A stretch of 64,000 nt of DNA. It comes from Torulaspora globosa. Lineage: Eukaryota > Ascomycota > Saccharomycetes > Saccharomycetales > Saccharomycetaceae. The stretch covers positions 1 through 64,000 of the forward strand of contig NC_050729.1 in assembly GCF_014133895.1 (NCBI RefSeq). The letters run 5' to 3'. Shown one piece after another: positions 1 through 11,825 of this stretch; within the stretch, counting starts at the first letter, position 1, and each line of letters starts with the position of its first letter. A model generated the notes under the pieces. It was given only the letters and a program-made list of their open reading frames with translations. It was not told where the DNA came from and made no database searches. The translations under genes and the position numbers were made by a program.

Positions 1-1620
1 CCCAGTATTTGTTACTTGCATATCTGCCAGATGGCTCTTTCCACCCTATATCAAATCAGGTGTGTTTGAATTATTGTTTTTCAGTTTTCTTTGCTCTGAA
101 CTGCGTCTGCTTCCCCCATCTTCTGTTCAACTTAACATATAATATTTGAATGTATCATTGACCAATCGCCTTCCCATATGATGGTATATTATACAGATTT
201 GCTCAGGCAGACCAGGAGAATCACATATCTTTCTGGTATATATGCTAGCCGACCCTCCGCAGATCACTCTGCGCTATGACGTAACATATGATCAAAATGC
301 AGCAATTGGATGTGCTTGGTGCATGGCCTTGGACTTGGGACTAACAATGATTTTGAAGTATCACCTGTCATCGTAATTAGAGCCAACCACGCTTGCATGG
401 GGACTGAAGCCCTCTCTCCCTCTCTTCCTCTGCCTACTTGTTTGGCTCACTATCTACGGCACTTACCTCAGCAGGTTTGGCCCCAAGTATTTGTTACTTG
501 CATATCTGCCAGATGGCTCTTTCCACCCTATATCAAATCAGGTATCCTTGAATTACTGTTTAGCATTTTTCATTACTCACAACTTACTGCTCTCAGCCTT
601 CCAATGCCCTAGTTCCCCTACTTAACATATATTCTTGTCCGAGACATGGTTCAGCACCTAAGCAACCTTTTCATACCATGCTATATATACAGACTTGCTC
701 AGCGAAGCTAGGAGAATCATATATCTCACTGTGAGATTGTTCTGCCAACATCGAAGCTTGCAAAGCACTAGGACCGTTTTCTCACCATATACGGCGCTTA
801 CCTCAGCACATTTCACCCCAAGTATTTGCTACTTTCTGGCTCTGCCAGAATGAGTTAGCACCCTCTATCTAATCAGGCACACTTGAATTACTAGTTTTGC
901 ACTTTACCTTGCTCAGAACTGCGCGTGTGACCCTCCAATGTGGCATTCACTCGCTTGACATATAATATTTGTATCTAAGAGTGTATCATTGACCAATCGC
1001 CTTCCCATATGATGGGATATACACAGATATGCGCAGGCAGAATCACATATTTGTCTGCCAGATAAATTAGGCGACCCTTCGCAGATCACTCTGCGCTAAG
1101 ACGTAGCGCATGATCATATGAAGCATGGCCTTGGACTTGGGACTAACAATGTTTCTCAAGTACCATCTGGCATATCTGCCCTGACATAGCAGATAGAGAC
1201 AACAACCCTACAGGGGACTGAACTCTCTCCCCTCTGAATGCTTCACCACTCTGACCTGCTCTTTCCGTCACTATCTACGGCACTTACCTCAGCGCATTTG
1301 GGCTCCAACTATTTACCACTTACGTGTCCGCCAGATGGCTCTTGCCACCCTCTACCAAATCAGGTGTGCTTGATTTACTGTTTATCATTTTTCATTTTGT
1401 CAGAACTTAATGCGCTTCTCCAAGTGCCCTTTCCCCCCTACTTCACATATATTTTGGTCTGAGACATGGTTAAGCTGCTAAGTTACCTCCCCATACCATG
1501 TTGTATATATGGATGTACTCAGGGAGCCTAGCATAGCCACATATCTTTCTGCAAGATATACCAGACCTCCTTCAGCAAATCACCACTTTTCTCACGTAGC
1601 ACATGATAAGCACGTGACAT
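1..1620. repeat. Subtelomeric A-B-A'-B' repeat array
   Basis: A segment containing TCTGCCAGATGGCTCTT and ACCCTATATCAAATCAGG starts at position 1, recurs almost identically at about 483, and recurs in diverged form at about 822 and 1305. The spacing alternates (about 482, 339, 483), so the array is two copies of a roughly 0.82-kb unit, each made of two diverged halves. A second marker, CATTGACCAATCGCCTTCCC near 158, returns near 992. The block GCAGATCACTCTGCGCTA near 259 returns near 1081, and CATGGCCTTGGACTTGGGAC also recurs. No convincing gene lies inside; the short ORFs change frame between copies. There are no telomeric repeats at the left edge, so the true chromosome end lies further out or the window starts inside the subtelomere. 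Confidence 0.8.
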
Positions 1621-1899
1621 TTCGGAACATGGCCTTCCCGGATCCCTGACGACCTGCCAGAAATCCAGGTGCATTCTAGCACCCCCTTTAATCCACCCAA
1701 CGCTTTGATTCCTCGAAACACCTCCATTCCGGCAAGAGGTAGGTTCTCAAACTGCCCCAGATCACGTGATGCAGGGTCTTTGACGTCATTCGCAAAACTC
1801 CGAAAGCTACCCCAGACATTCTTGGTCATGCAGGGAAGCTCCCCTAAAATAGCGGCCAACCGGAGTTGGCTCCTCATTATTCACGAATTGACACCCCTA

Positions 1900-2655
1900 A
1901 ATAGCCGCCGAGATCTAAGATCATCACTGACGGAACTCTGCTTCCGCGGAAAGATCTGTCTCTCCGTGGCATGACGTCCCCTTCTACGGGTTTGGCAAGT
2001 TTGCTACCCGGATCCAGTCTTCAACTGAAAATTTTCAGGCCTTGTTGGACGAAGACGGCTGTTAGGCCATGTTGGACACAGACGGCTGTAAAACATACTG
2101 GGCAGCCGGATCTCGATACAGTCAGCTCTTACCTAGAGAAAAGGACACCCAGCAGGAAGACGGTAATCTCGGCAGGATGGATCTTCACCTGTATGGTGAA
2201 TCTTGTGGAAACTGATCTACGGCAGATTGAAACAGTGGGGGACGAGCGCTCACGAATCGTGCTCGGTATTCTGGCTTGGCTGCTTTACAATGAAAACTTG
2301 TAGTGTTGGGTGAAAGTGAGATCTCACAGTAGGATCTTGCCGGAACTCTGTACCGTAAATCCAAAGTCGAGGTAGCCGGATGCGATCCACTACAGGAGCG
2401 AGTTGCAGAGCACGTTCGCGCTACAAGGAAATCCATGAGACGGACATAAAACCAGGTGCGCTATTGCCAAGGATCCCACCTTACCGAGGAACAGATTGTA
2501 AGATCGTAGATGACTTGCTCGAGAAGGGATTCATAGAAAAGCTCACCAGCCGTCCTAGTTCAATAGAAAGATGGCTCAGGCCGGTTATATGTGGACTAGC
2601 GAGTTTGGCTGACCCCTGGATCAAAACACCCGTTTGCCTTGCCAGGAATTGAAGT
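1900..2655 (+). mobile_element. Ty3/gypsy-like pol fragment (reverse transcriptase start), decayed
   Basis: The plus-strand frame around 2420-2600 reads like the beginning of a Ty3/gypsy reverse transcriptase: a His-x-x-x-Ile-x-Pro-Gly stretch, then PPYRG, then LLEKGFIEK. This is the usual 'primed from PPYR, lid GFI' order of the family. The polymerase palm with its YxDD motif is missing, and the frame ends at 2652. The preceding frame (1971-2303) is open but unrecognisable. This is a short dead fragment. Its orientation is opposite to the gypsy remnants near 5.4-6.6 kb and 12.5-14 kb, so it comes from a different insertion. Confidence 0.5.
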
Positions 2656-5380
2656 ATTACTGGCAAAGGGAGGTCAAGGAAGATGTCCTAGAGACTGCCT
2701 TTATCATAACTGTAAATATCAATACTGAGTAATGCTCAATCTTCCTTCTCAAGTTATATGTCTGACATCCATACGAGTATTTCCTACTTTCAAGCATATT
2801 GACAACGGTTCTCAGCCAATTGATCTTATAGTAGTTACATACTTGCTTCGTTATCGCTGCTCTCTGGCACAGGAGTAATGGCGTCACAACGGATCCTTCC
2901 GGTGCAGCTCCATTTCAGCCAAGTGCAGATCTCTTGCTTCGTACTAGTCATCTAATTTAGGCTCTCATTGTGCACACAACTGGCTTGAATCTATGCCAAC
3001 CAAGACATTCCACCTAACTTCGATTGACAAGGACCAATTCCAACAGCTCATTGACTGCTCGTCTGCTATCATGTTGTTCGTTCATGTTATGGCCAGCCAA
3101 TGAATACTGGCTTCCCACTCTTCCAACTCCAACGGATGTACCAACTCATTGCTAATCACTGATAGGACTGCTCATCAAACTTAAATGGTTCTTAGCTGGC
3201 AGTAACATCTTGGCACATGCTTGTTTGGATTGATAAAAAAAAGTGGATATCTCAGCCAAGACAAGCGACTCAGCGAACTTACCTGTTTGAGAGAGCAGCG
3301 AGTCCTAGAGATCCAGGCAAATGGTCACATACCAAATCCGTACTTTGATGGACTGCAACGGCCTTCTCAGAAGCTAGAAAGCAACATGAAAGCCATGTAG
3401 AGTATCAGTATTTGCTTCAAAGCCAACCATATCATGATTTTGTCATGCTTGCTGGCGTTCCAATTATTCTTGTCTGCTGCTATCGGTACTCTAGATGGGA
3501 AGGGATCAACGCCTGTCCCCGCCAGCGCAGTAGGACATGATCATGTCACAATGCGGCAGTTTGTCCTCATGTAGTCTCTCAATGGCTTTTGCTCGTTATG
3601 AAGACAGGGTTGTTGACCCCGCATAATTTCACGATAGATGGGCGTCGTGATAATCCCTCTCATACGGGGAATACCCAAAGTCTCATCAGCTGCACCATGG
3701 CCAGCGAAATGGAAAGTCATTTGAGTCGATGGCTTACCGACAAAGTGCGAGGCTGCCTCGCATATACTTGAGCTGCATTAGAGCTCTGAACTTCTTCTCA
3801 TTCACGTTTCCATGAGATTCAATGCTTAGCCTTGGAATCCAAATACGACTCTAGTTTATCCTGGGATTTCTCAGAAACAGAACCCAAGTACTTAGCAGGA
3901 TTGTATTTGGCCAACACTAGGTCATACTTGACTTTCTGCTTATAATGAGGCCCTTTGGCGTGCTTCTTTCTGTGCTAAACTGCCTTTTGGGAGTACTTCA
4001 GAGCGCTATCGACGTCCAGATGTTCGATTATTTACGACTGAGTCTTCATAGCGCCCACGCTAACAGTCTGCCGAAGTTGGTAAAACCTAATACGATAGTT
4101 CCGTATTAGCTAGACTGGACAAAGTCATCCAAGCTAGCAAAATCACAACCAAATAACAGGCCTGCAATTTCAAGTTAACCCTAAACAGAGTATCATCTTC
4201 AGCTGCTCTCCAGATTGCTGTGTCCTGACCAGAAGAAATAGAAATACTGCAACCTGCCAAAATATAAGACGCCCCATCCAGTCGATTACAGCCTCGTAAT
4301 ATTCTTACAAGGATCCTGCTTTGCAACAGCTACCGATCATAGCGATGTCCAGTGTGATGAGCTAGTGCTTCATTGCAACCAAAACGAGAGATGAGCAAAA
4401 TTCTTTGGATTGTAGTATCTTTCATTATTATCTTGAACATATAGTATCCTGAGTTCTCTCCCTTTATGCGACGTCGCCTCCTCCCAATGCAAAAAGAATT
4501 GATATGTTGTCCTGCATTGACTTGGCATTCACCAGTCAAAGGAAATAGAAATAACCCTTTCTCCATATCATAGCAGTTTGAGTCACCGTGGTTCTCTCAG
4601 ACGTCGCTGACCAATACCATGCTACATGCCCCAACCACAGACTCCTTGGTGGGCTGAATTGGCAGACTTGATCAACACACCCTGTAGAGATGATAGATGC
4701 CAGCATAAGGTTCTTCTGGCCCGTCGTTGGCTCACTTCTCTTTCCTGTTCATCGCTCATCCCCCTTCATTGTCGAGTTAGATTTTTCGTCTCACGCAAAA
4801 GCCAAAAATCGACAACATCCCTCCAGACCAACAAACACGACTCTGAGAAAGGCCAGACATATCGCCTATCCAAGGAAATGAGCGCCCAAAAGTCATAATT
4901 CACTGTGAATTTATCTATCTGGAGGTTTCTCCTGCTGGAATGACGCCACTTTATGGAGATTCACTGAGAAACGGTACCCCAAGGCTACGACTGCCAGCTG
5001 GGGTATAGAGCATTACTGTTAGCCTTTTACGAGCTGTGTCATCATGTAGTCCTAAGAAAGGCTGTTCCAGACGAGCTCAACGGCCACTTCTCCAAGGTCC
5101 ATGTCTTGTCTTCACTCTTTGTCAGCCCATGACGTATAATCCAGTCTTAAAATGACCAGTAAGAATAATCCCAGGATTGAGTGTTCTACAGGCCTAGCGG
5201 ATTGCTCGACGCTTTCACATGCATCACTTCTTGCGGAGGGCTATCGTAGCTGCGATTAGCATTGTAATGGAATGGCTGCAGGGCCACAAGTCTAGCAGCG
5301 TTGCACGGTTCGCTCGTTCTTAAACAGCTAAATCCCTCGATTGATCATCAGCATCCCCTCGCACTCACTTCTTTGAGCTA
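2656..5380. other. Gene-free stretch
   Basis: Only short ORFs occur on both strands, none longer than about 90 codons and none with recognisable domains. The base composition is uneven and the stretch lies between gypsy fragments, so it is probably decayed retroelement and subtelomeric filler. I see no RNA gene. Confidence 0.5.
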
Positions 5381-5382
5381 AG

Positions 5383-6091
5383 CTAGCGAATCGTAGTCTT
5401 GGTTCTTCCTGATTCTTTATGGATCTTTTCGTCAAATAGACTACATTTAGTGTACGAAGTTACTACAGTATTTTCTCTGGGCAAAACATCTGAATACCTC
5501 ACTACTGGGAAATGAGACATAGAGGAAGATCCCAATTTTGACGTGTGGTAATGCTTCAACTGATAGTCATGAACCCGTATAGTATCGCCGGGTCTATAAG
5601 TGCTTAAGATCGTATCGGCAAACAGCTGCTTCATCTTCCATGAGTGGTTCTCAAAGGCCTTCGAATTCGGATTGTCATAATGGAGACTAGGTCACAGCTT
5701 CTGAGTTATATTCGGCACTCAAATTTGCCTGCTCACATCTTCTGGGACTTCATCGGTTAGAATACCGATCGTGCCGACCCAAGTGACCTTATCCTTGATG
5801 ATTTTCTCAGCCGTGGCATTCTGAACAGCGTTCCTTAGCGCACAATCTTCCAGGGAACACATCCAAAGAGCTCGTGGGAACTGACTAACAGAGAAGCTCT
5901 CATTGGAGTATCCGGGAACATGACAGTGCAGCTCGAGATCGGACTCGGAACCATTGGCCACTGTGAGATGTAACTTTCACATCCTTGGCCATCTTAGAGT
6001 ACTTCACATGCGAAGGACCCGATTCACACTGTTCATGGAGATCGTCCTGGGAACCTGCTAGTTCTTGCCGAAAGTTTAATAAGTCTTTCAA
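5383..6091 (-). mobile_element. Possible Ty3/gypsy integrase remnant
   Basis: The minus-strand frame at 5383-5634 contains YRPGDTIRVHDYQLKHYHTS. This resembles the small barrel that follows the integrase core in Ty3/gypsy pol proteins, where a basic 'xPGDxVxV' strand is followed by the chromodomain-like tail. The minus frames at 5719-5961 and 5900-6091 continue upstream in different frames but are not recognisable. A solo-LTR-like piece follows at about 6510. No intact catalytic Asp-Asp-Glu triad is visible. The assignment rests on one motif, so it is tentative. Confidence 0.35.
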
Positions 6092-6116
6092 ATCATTTGA
6101 AGGCTAGCATCACAAA

Positions 6117-6164
6117 CACTGGGACCTCTTGCCACTGGGACCTCTTGCCACTGGGACCTCTTGC
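6117..6164. repeat. Three perfect tandem copies of a 16-bp unit
   Basis: CACTGGGACCTCTTGC is repeated three times head to tail without a mismatch (6117-6132, 6133-6148, 6149-6164). It lies just beyond the possible integrase remnant, and no gene covers it. Perfect identity in otherwise decayed surroundings suggests a young minisatellite-type expansion or an assembly-sensitive repeat. Confidence 0.95.
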
Positions 6165-6509
6165 TTATTGATTGAACAAGGCTGTCGTTTTCACTGTCAA
6201 TATACCATAGTCTGATTTCAATGGTATTCAAAGGCTAAACTCGGCATTTGGAGTTCAAACTACCTGGTAGACGCTTTGCTGTTGCAACAGAGCACATACA
6301 GAGCCTCTTTCTCCGTCTTTTAGTACTGCCTCTAGTTGTTTACTTTACGGTTCTCTGCTTGACCTTCTGGTCTCCATTTTCAATCTCACTCAACTAGAAA
6401 ATATAGGTCGTAGTACTAAACATGATTTAGCCAGAAAAGAATTCAGAGATACAGTCACCTCGATTTCTTCCCTGGACCTGTTGCTATCCGCCACATGCAA
6501 CTCCTCAAA

Positions 6510-6585
6510 GCTATCTCCGTAACCCCACCATCATTCGCTGGCCTTTTGTAATGTGCGAAGTTGATGGACGATGGATATAGAGGAG
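6510..6585 (-). repeat. LTR-like fragment, related to 13900-13980
   Basis: The run ATCTCCGTA..CCATCAT..CG.TGGCC..TTGTAATGTG..AAGTTGA..GACG is shared, at roughly three quarters identity by eye, between about 6515-6580 and 13905-13975. The second copy lies just upstream of a gypsy gag start on the same strand, so both are best read as pieces of one gypsy LTR or leader. The rest of 6165-6921 holds no gene. Confidence 0.55.
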
Positions 6586-6921
6586 CATGAAGACTAATGG
6601 CGCTATCAGAAAACCATATTCTCGGTGGTACTTCTTGACGATCCAGCTGCTCTTTTCTCATGATTACTCCGCGAGTTCAGAATTTGGTTCGGATTTCTGC
6701 ATGGGCATAACCTTCGTTATGGTTAGCATCGATGCAGAATAGCAACGTGGTAGGTGTTTGATGCGTATAAAAGATAAACGTTTTTCACTCATAAGTTCAT
6801 GGTCTTTCAAAATAGAGAGCGGACAAGTTATTTAACAGCCAAAATGCTGAGTTCGAGACAATAGAGTGATCTTCTACAAACATCGTGAGTGAATCCGGGG
6901 TCTACGAATTCTAGACTGCGG

Positions 6922-7911
6922 TCAGTGTGCAATCCCGCTAAAAGCGTCACGATCACAGGTCTCAAAATTGGTTCCGAAGCCTGTATCCTCCTCAAAAATC
7001 AATTTACCCGTGTGCATCAAGGTACGCCATCCACCCGGCTGGTAATCATTCATGTCGATGGCAGCCATATCCACATTATAATACGCCATGTAGTCGCCTA
7101 GGTGATCGTAGTCATCGGCCCACACCGCGTCCCAGTCATATTGGACTGTCAGGTGGTGTTCCGGGTGAACTGGGCAAACGTTAAATTTCAACCCACCCCC
7201 GGATGAATACTGGTGCCCGTCATCCTGCCAGTCACGTTTGCGGAGTGCCGTTGCGTTGTGAACCAAGCTAGGATGCAGTTCCAGTGAAGCTGTTGTAACA
7301 CCCTCAAAGTGGCCTAGGTCTAGTAGAAACTTAGGCTGTCCTGCTATTAAAGCCGTCACATTCCGTATCGATATTTCCTGATCACGCTTCTGTACCGTGT
7401 GCGCGTGCTCAAAGTCTAGAGTTAAGTTGCCCGAGCTAAACTGAAACATGTCAGTGGGTAGCGTCCCATCACGCTTAAACACAGCCGTTACGAACACCGC
7501 CCATTGATAGTATGCCATCGCTGTGGCGTATACGGTACCTATCGCCGAACAAACACAAGCTAGAGAGCCGTAGCAGTGCTCGTCATTCGGTGGACAGTCG
7601 ACACAAAACCTCAAGAAGTTTCCCCATGCCGAGGCGGCCCCAAATGTACTCGATATTGGAGACCTGACGAGTTGGAATCATGACCGCTTTGTCAGTCTAA
7701 CGTCCTGGGTCGTGACTAGGCTCACTAAATTCTGCCCGTTGTTGACGCATGGTAAAGTCCCATTAGGCGTGCAAGCTCCGATGTCATCTGGTATAACACT
7801 AGGTGACACGCAGCGGTTCATATCGTCACAAATAGTGCCATTTTCATACACTTTGACTGCCGTAGCCAGCTTCAGGAACACTGTCAGTATGATAGAGCCT
7901 ATTATCTTCAT
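6922..7911 (-). pseudogene. K1-like killer-toxin precursor gene, interrupted by an in-frame stop
   Basis: One minus-strand reading frame runs from an ATG at 7911 to a stop at 6922-6924, about 329 codons, and is broken by a single in-frame TGA at 7678-7680. The N-terminus is a clear signal peptide (MKIIGSIILTVFLKLATAV). Dibasic Kex2-type sites occur several times (TKRS just before the stop, FKRD, QKRD, RKRD). The part after the stop has two Cys-containing and hydrophobic segments, and the C-terminal third is Cys-poor with a terminal Cys-Asp region. This layout of secretory leader, hydrophobic alpha-like part, glycosylated spacer and C-terminal beta-like chain between Kex2 sites, and the length close to 316 residues, resembles K1-type killer preprotoxins. 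Homology is my recognition, not a search result. With TGA as a stop, only a short secreted peptide would be made. An upstream AT-rich promoter is present. It could also be an unrelated secreted protein. Confidence 0.5.
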
Positions 7912-8029
7912 CAATCAAGCTTTTTACTTCTATAGCTATTATGATCAAAAGGTACAGTAGCAAAATTAATAATTCAAAGGGAATCGTCGTGCTTAGTATT
8001 AATTGAACAAAAGAATTGTATACCACCTT

Positions 8030-10672
8030 TCTATGTGCTTATTCCTTCTTGCCCTAATATGTATAATACAGTTAACCCTTTGATGCCGTAAATGTTTGCT
8101 TTTTATATTCGAGAATCTGCAGGATTGTATAACAGTGTGCAGTCAGTAAAGAGATTTTCGTATCGTTTAGCGCCAGCAAAAAATGCTTGCAACTATATGA
8201 AATTTCGTTCAAATCTGAGTATTGTTTCTTCTTAAGCATTCACATTCTAGCAACTTTGCAACCGACCAGCTCATTCGTTCACAACAACCTTGAACCACTA
8301 GGCCCGTTTTGTCGAAATAGGTAATGGAAGAAGCTGCTTGTACCTCGACAGAGACCTTCGGAGAAGTCCTTGGATCCTATAGCTGATCCGGAAGCAAAAG
8401 AGAAAATGAATCATGAACGACTGCTTTTCTCAGGCAGCAAAGAAATTTTTCTTTCCAGACAATGTGAGTGTGTCCTTGTGGGTTTCCTGTAGCGTACGGT
8501 TGAAGAAGCTAACCGATAAAACAATGCCTTGCATAGATCGTGAGACTTCTTTCATCATTCGCTGATATGTCGTTTAGGTTTCTAGAAGAAAAGTTTGCAG
8601 ATTCTCATAAACACAGTAATTTTCCATAAGTTTAAGCCGTACCTAGCATGGGCGCCATCGTTACGGCTTTTTTCGACAACATTTTTGGTGCTGTGTTGTC
8701 ATGGCGCCTTTTCAGTAAACAAGTGTTTCAATGGAGCTGCTAGATAGCGACGGCAGAGGTTAGCGGAGTCAATACCATTTCAGCTTCGCTACGATGCTGC
8801 AACTCAGCACCAGCAAAGATATTTAATATTTCTACCATTTTTCATGTGGTGATGCGGGTTACACGAATCGCACCATCACGGTTCCTCCTTTGGTTGATAT
8901 TTAAGCTTGTGGTAAGTTTGGAGGTCGTATCGAGCGGACTGGTGGAGGGTCACGTAGCAAGGCACCTAAGCTGTTGAGCATCATTATGGCTGCTATTGCC
9001 AGTACCGCAACAGTGATCAAGCATGAAGCTGATTAATTCTTAGCGACTTATGTTGATAGCTGCAGAAGAATCATTGCAGGAATGAAAAGCTACTTATTCT
9101 TTCCTTTGTTGAATGGTAATCATCGGCTGTCTTTCACATAGCAGAAAATGAGCCTTTTGCTTGAGCACCAGAAGACCACTCTTGTACTGGGCCTCGGAAC
9201 GCTTTTTATTTGTCCAAGATTGTGCCTAAAACAAATCGGCTACTCCTTTGATTGCCTTGCTTCCAACAGTAGTTAGTCGTGAATTTAACCCTGAAGTTCC
9301 GGCGCTTTTTCAAGTAGTCTTTTTCAATAAGCGGTCTAAGCATAAGTGTGCTGCAATTTGTAAGAAGCGATGCTTCCCGCGAACCTTGCGCGCTGAAAGA
9401 TATCTAACGAATGACTCTAGAGCTGGTCGCGCATCAAAGATGACGTCTGTGTATTGCTGTAGTCTAATGTAGTGCTCCGATCTTGGTTTGATTATACGAT
9501 GCTTGCGGAAGACCACTGATATTGGGCCAGATTGGGGCTAAAGCTAGAGATTGCATTTATAATATTAATCTCTGACCAGAATAGTTATATATTGTCACGA
9601 TTTTTCACGTTCGAGTTCAGTGGATGTTTCCATAAGATGGAATTGTCTTAACTCGCTAAATTCGAGAACACTGCAACATGCTTACCCAGTTAATTTCTTC
9701 TTTCAAATTAATGATCGATGGTACGTGCATCATTCTTGTGCATATCATGCTACCTTTCTTGCCTCCATAACAGCTTCGGAGCTATCAGGTCCACCGTAGG
9801 CATTTGGCAGCTAGGTCTGTCATCTTCGCCACAATTGGTTATGAGCATCCTTCTGTTTAATAAAAGTATCCAAAAAACTTGTACAAAGAACTTGAATGAA
9901 CAGCAGAAACCACATTGCTAACATGCGGGTCACTCTCTTGTAAGATTAAATTTGCCTCGTCGTATAGCCAGCACTCTCTCACTTGATATCCGTAGACCTG
10001 CAACCAGCTTCCATTACATAAAGTGTATCATTCTTTCAGTTAAATTGGATCATTCCACTTCGAGGCAATAAAACCTTTTGAAAACCTTTAATTCTTCTTG
10101 CAAGAGATATGATTAGCCTTCTGGATTGTGAGCTGCTCATCTCTCGAGTGCCTCCACGTAAACTTTTGGCGCTCTGTCCTCTTACCGCGCTCCTAAAGCG
10201 CCCGGAGAACGAGAATCACGAATCGGTATATGGTTGCCCAAGTTTCATTTCGGCTCTCCCTAGAATTTTTTCTCTCCACATCTCGAGGCCTAATTTCAAT
10301 TTCGGCTCTCACCCACCCTTCCGATGAGCGAAAAAATGTGAGTATCAGGCTTCAGTTTTCGCTGTCCGTTACCAGGGCTTCGTACCAATTCTCGGTCGTC
10401 CGGAAGAGTGTTTATTAGTCCCTCGTTGTTGGAGCGATAGCTTAATGGCATTCATAAAAGACATAATGATCGTCAGGCATACCATGCAGTGCGGATTGAC
10501 TGTTCAACAATGCCAAACAAAACTTCAAGTCTGAATCAGGGAGATGGAGTTCTCTCCGCCATGCTCTCTCGGCACCAAAAAATGTTTTCGGTGAATTAAC
10601 AAACAGCTGTTAGAATGCTGACTGCTCGAATTGGACTTGATAAGTGGCTCTATCCGTAGAAGATCCCTGCCG
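8030..10672. other. Gene-free stretch
   Basis: No ORF above about 75 codons and no recognisable domain occur on either strand. The stretch separates the toxin-like pseudogene from the epoxide hydrolase. A tRNA A-box-like string near 10438 has no matching B box. Nothing else is supported. Confidence 0.6.
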
Positions 10673-11815
10673 CTATAAAGTTTTTCCCAAACCTTCAACA
10701 AATTGGAATAAATCCTGGGCATATGCTATGGGATTTTCCATAGACGTAAAGTGTCCACCTTTCCTCACCACTTTCCAACGAACAATGTTAAAGTTTCTCT
10801 CAACCCATTCTCTCGGTGGTAAAAGAATGTCTTCGCTGAATAAGCAAACAGCTGTCGGCACCCCAATGGTTCCAATCGGATTCAAGGAATGGCTATTTTC
10901 ATAGTAGATCCTAGTAGCTGTGGAAATGTTATTATTAAACCAGTAAATCATGATATTTGTAAGAATGTCATCTAAAGACAAATCTGTTTTCAAGCCCCCC
11001 CACGAATGAAACTTTTCCAATATCCAAGCGGCCAAGCCAACTGGGGAATCAGATAGCCCGAATGCTAACGTCTGAGGTTTGGTTGCCTGGATACTCATAT
11101 ATCCTGCTTCACTTTTTAGCCAAGCTGATATACTTTCCACATAATTCTGTTCTTCAGAGGACAATGACTGTTCCACACTATTACCAATTAACTGTCGAAT
11201 AATGCCGACATCAGTCAAGTGAATGCCTATCAGATTTTCGGGATACTTGGAGGCCAGATATCTCGTTACACCCGAGCCTATATCTCCTCCAGAAGCTACG
11301 AATCTATGATAACCAAGCTTCTTTGTCATTAATTCTAGCCATAGATCTGATATCGTTTCATTATTTATCAAGCCGCTCTTAGGATAATCCGAAAAGCCGA
11401 AGCCTGGAAGAGAAGGGATGACAACATCAAAAGAAAATTTTGAATCAATACCCAATTTTTCAGGATCAGTCAGTAGTGGTATCATTTTTATGTACCTGAG
11501 GAAGCTATCAGGCCATCCGTGACTCAAAATGATTGGTATACTGTTTGACGCTCTCCCTTTCTCATAAATGAAATGAATGCTCGTGTTCGAAATGGTTGTT
11601 TTGAAGTGGTGAAACATGTTAAGTCCCTCTTCCGCCTTTCGCCAATTGTACTTGGTTTTCCAATATTCAACAACATCACTCAAATAGGCGCCACTAATTC
11701 CCCGGTCCCACTTCTCATTTTCGATATTTTTTGGGAATCTTACGTCTGTTGTGCGTCTGCCGAGCTCGTTAAGCTCGCTATCAGATATATGAATGGAAAA
11801 TGGTTCGACACTCAT
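10673..11815 (-). CDS. Epoxide hydrolase-like alpha/beta hydrolase
   Basis: The 380-residue protein begins with the EHN domain that precedes the catalytic core in microsomal-type epoxide hydrolases (residues about 3-110: PFSIHISDSELNEL, then RFPKN and the Trp-rich YWKTKYNW). The alpha/beta hydrolase core follows. HGWPDS at 99-104 is the oxyanion-hole HGxP motif. GGDIGSG places the nucleophile Asp at about 178, and GGHFTSME near 353-360 supplies the catalytic His. All elements expected for hydrolysis of an epoxide to a diol by an enzyme-ester mechanism are present, and the length is normal for the family. The protein should be soluble, with no signal peptide. The ATG at 11815 is the first in frame, and a minus-strand TATA (TGTATAAAAT) lies at 11871-11880. 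S. cerevisiae lacks this family as far as I know, so lateral acquisition or differential loss is possible. The substrate is unknown. Confidence 0.85.
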   Translation of the reverse strand: MSVEPFSIHISDSELNELGRRTTDVRFPKNIENEKWDRGISGAYLSDVVEYWKTKYNWRKAEEGLNMFHHFKTTISNTSIHFIYEKGRASNSIPIILSHGWPDSFLRYIKMIPLLTDPEKLGIDSKFSFDVVIPSLPGFGFSDYPKSGLINNETISDLWLELMTKKLGYHRFVASGGDIGSGVTRYLASKYPENLIGIHLTDVGIIRQLIGNSVEQSLSSEEQNYVESISAWLKSEAGYMSIQATKPQTLAFGLSDSPVGLAAWILEKFHSWGGLKTDLSLDDILTNIMIYWFNNNISTATRIYYENSHSLNPIGTIGVPTAVCLFSEDILLPPREWVERNFNIVRWKVVRKGGHFTSMENPIAYAQDLFQFVEGLGKTL

Positions 11816-11825
11816 CGGCGATAAT

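Noticed and set aside
1..60. Telomeric repeat at the left edge
   Set aside because: The sequence is a subtelomeric unit; no short G-rich tandem repeat is present.
10430..10460. tRNA-like string TAGCTTAATGG
   Set aside because: No B box and no acceptor stem.
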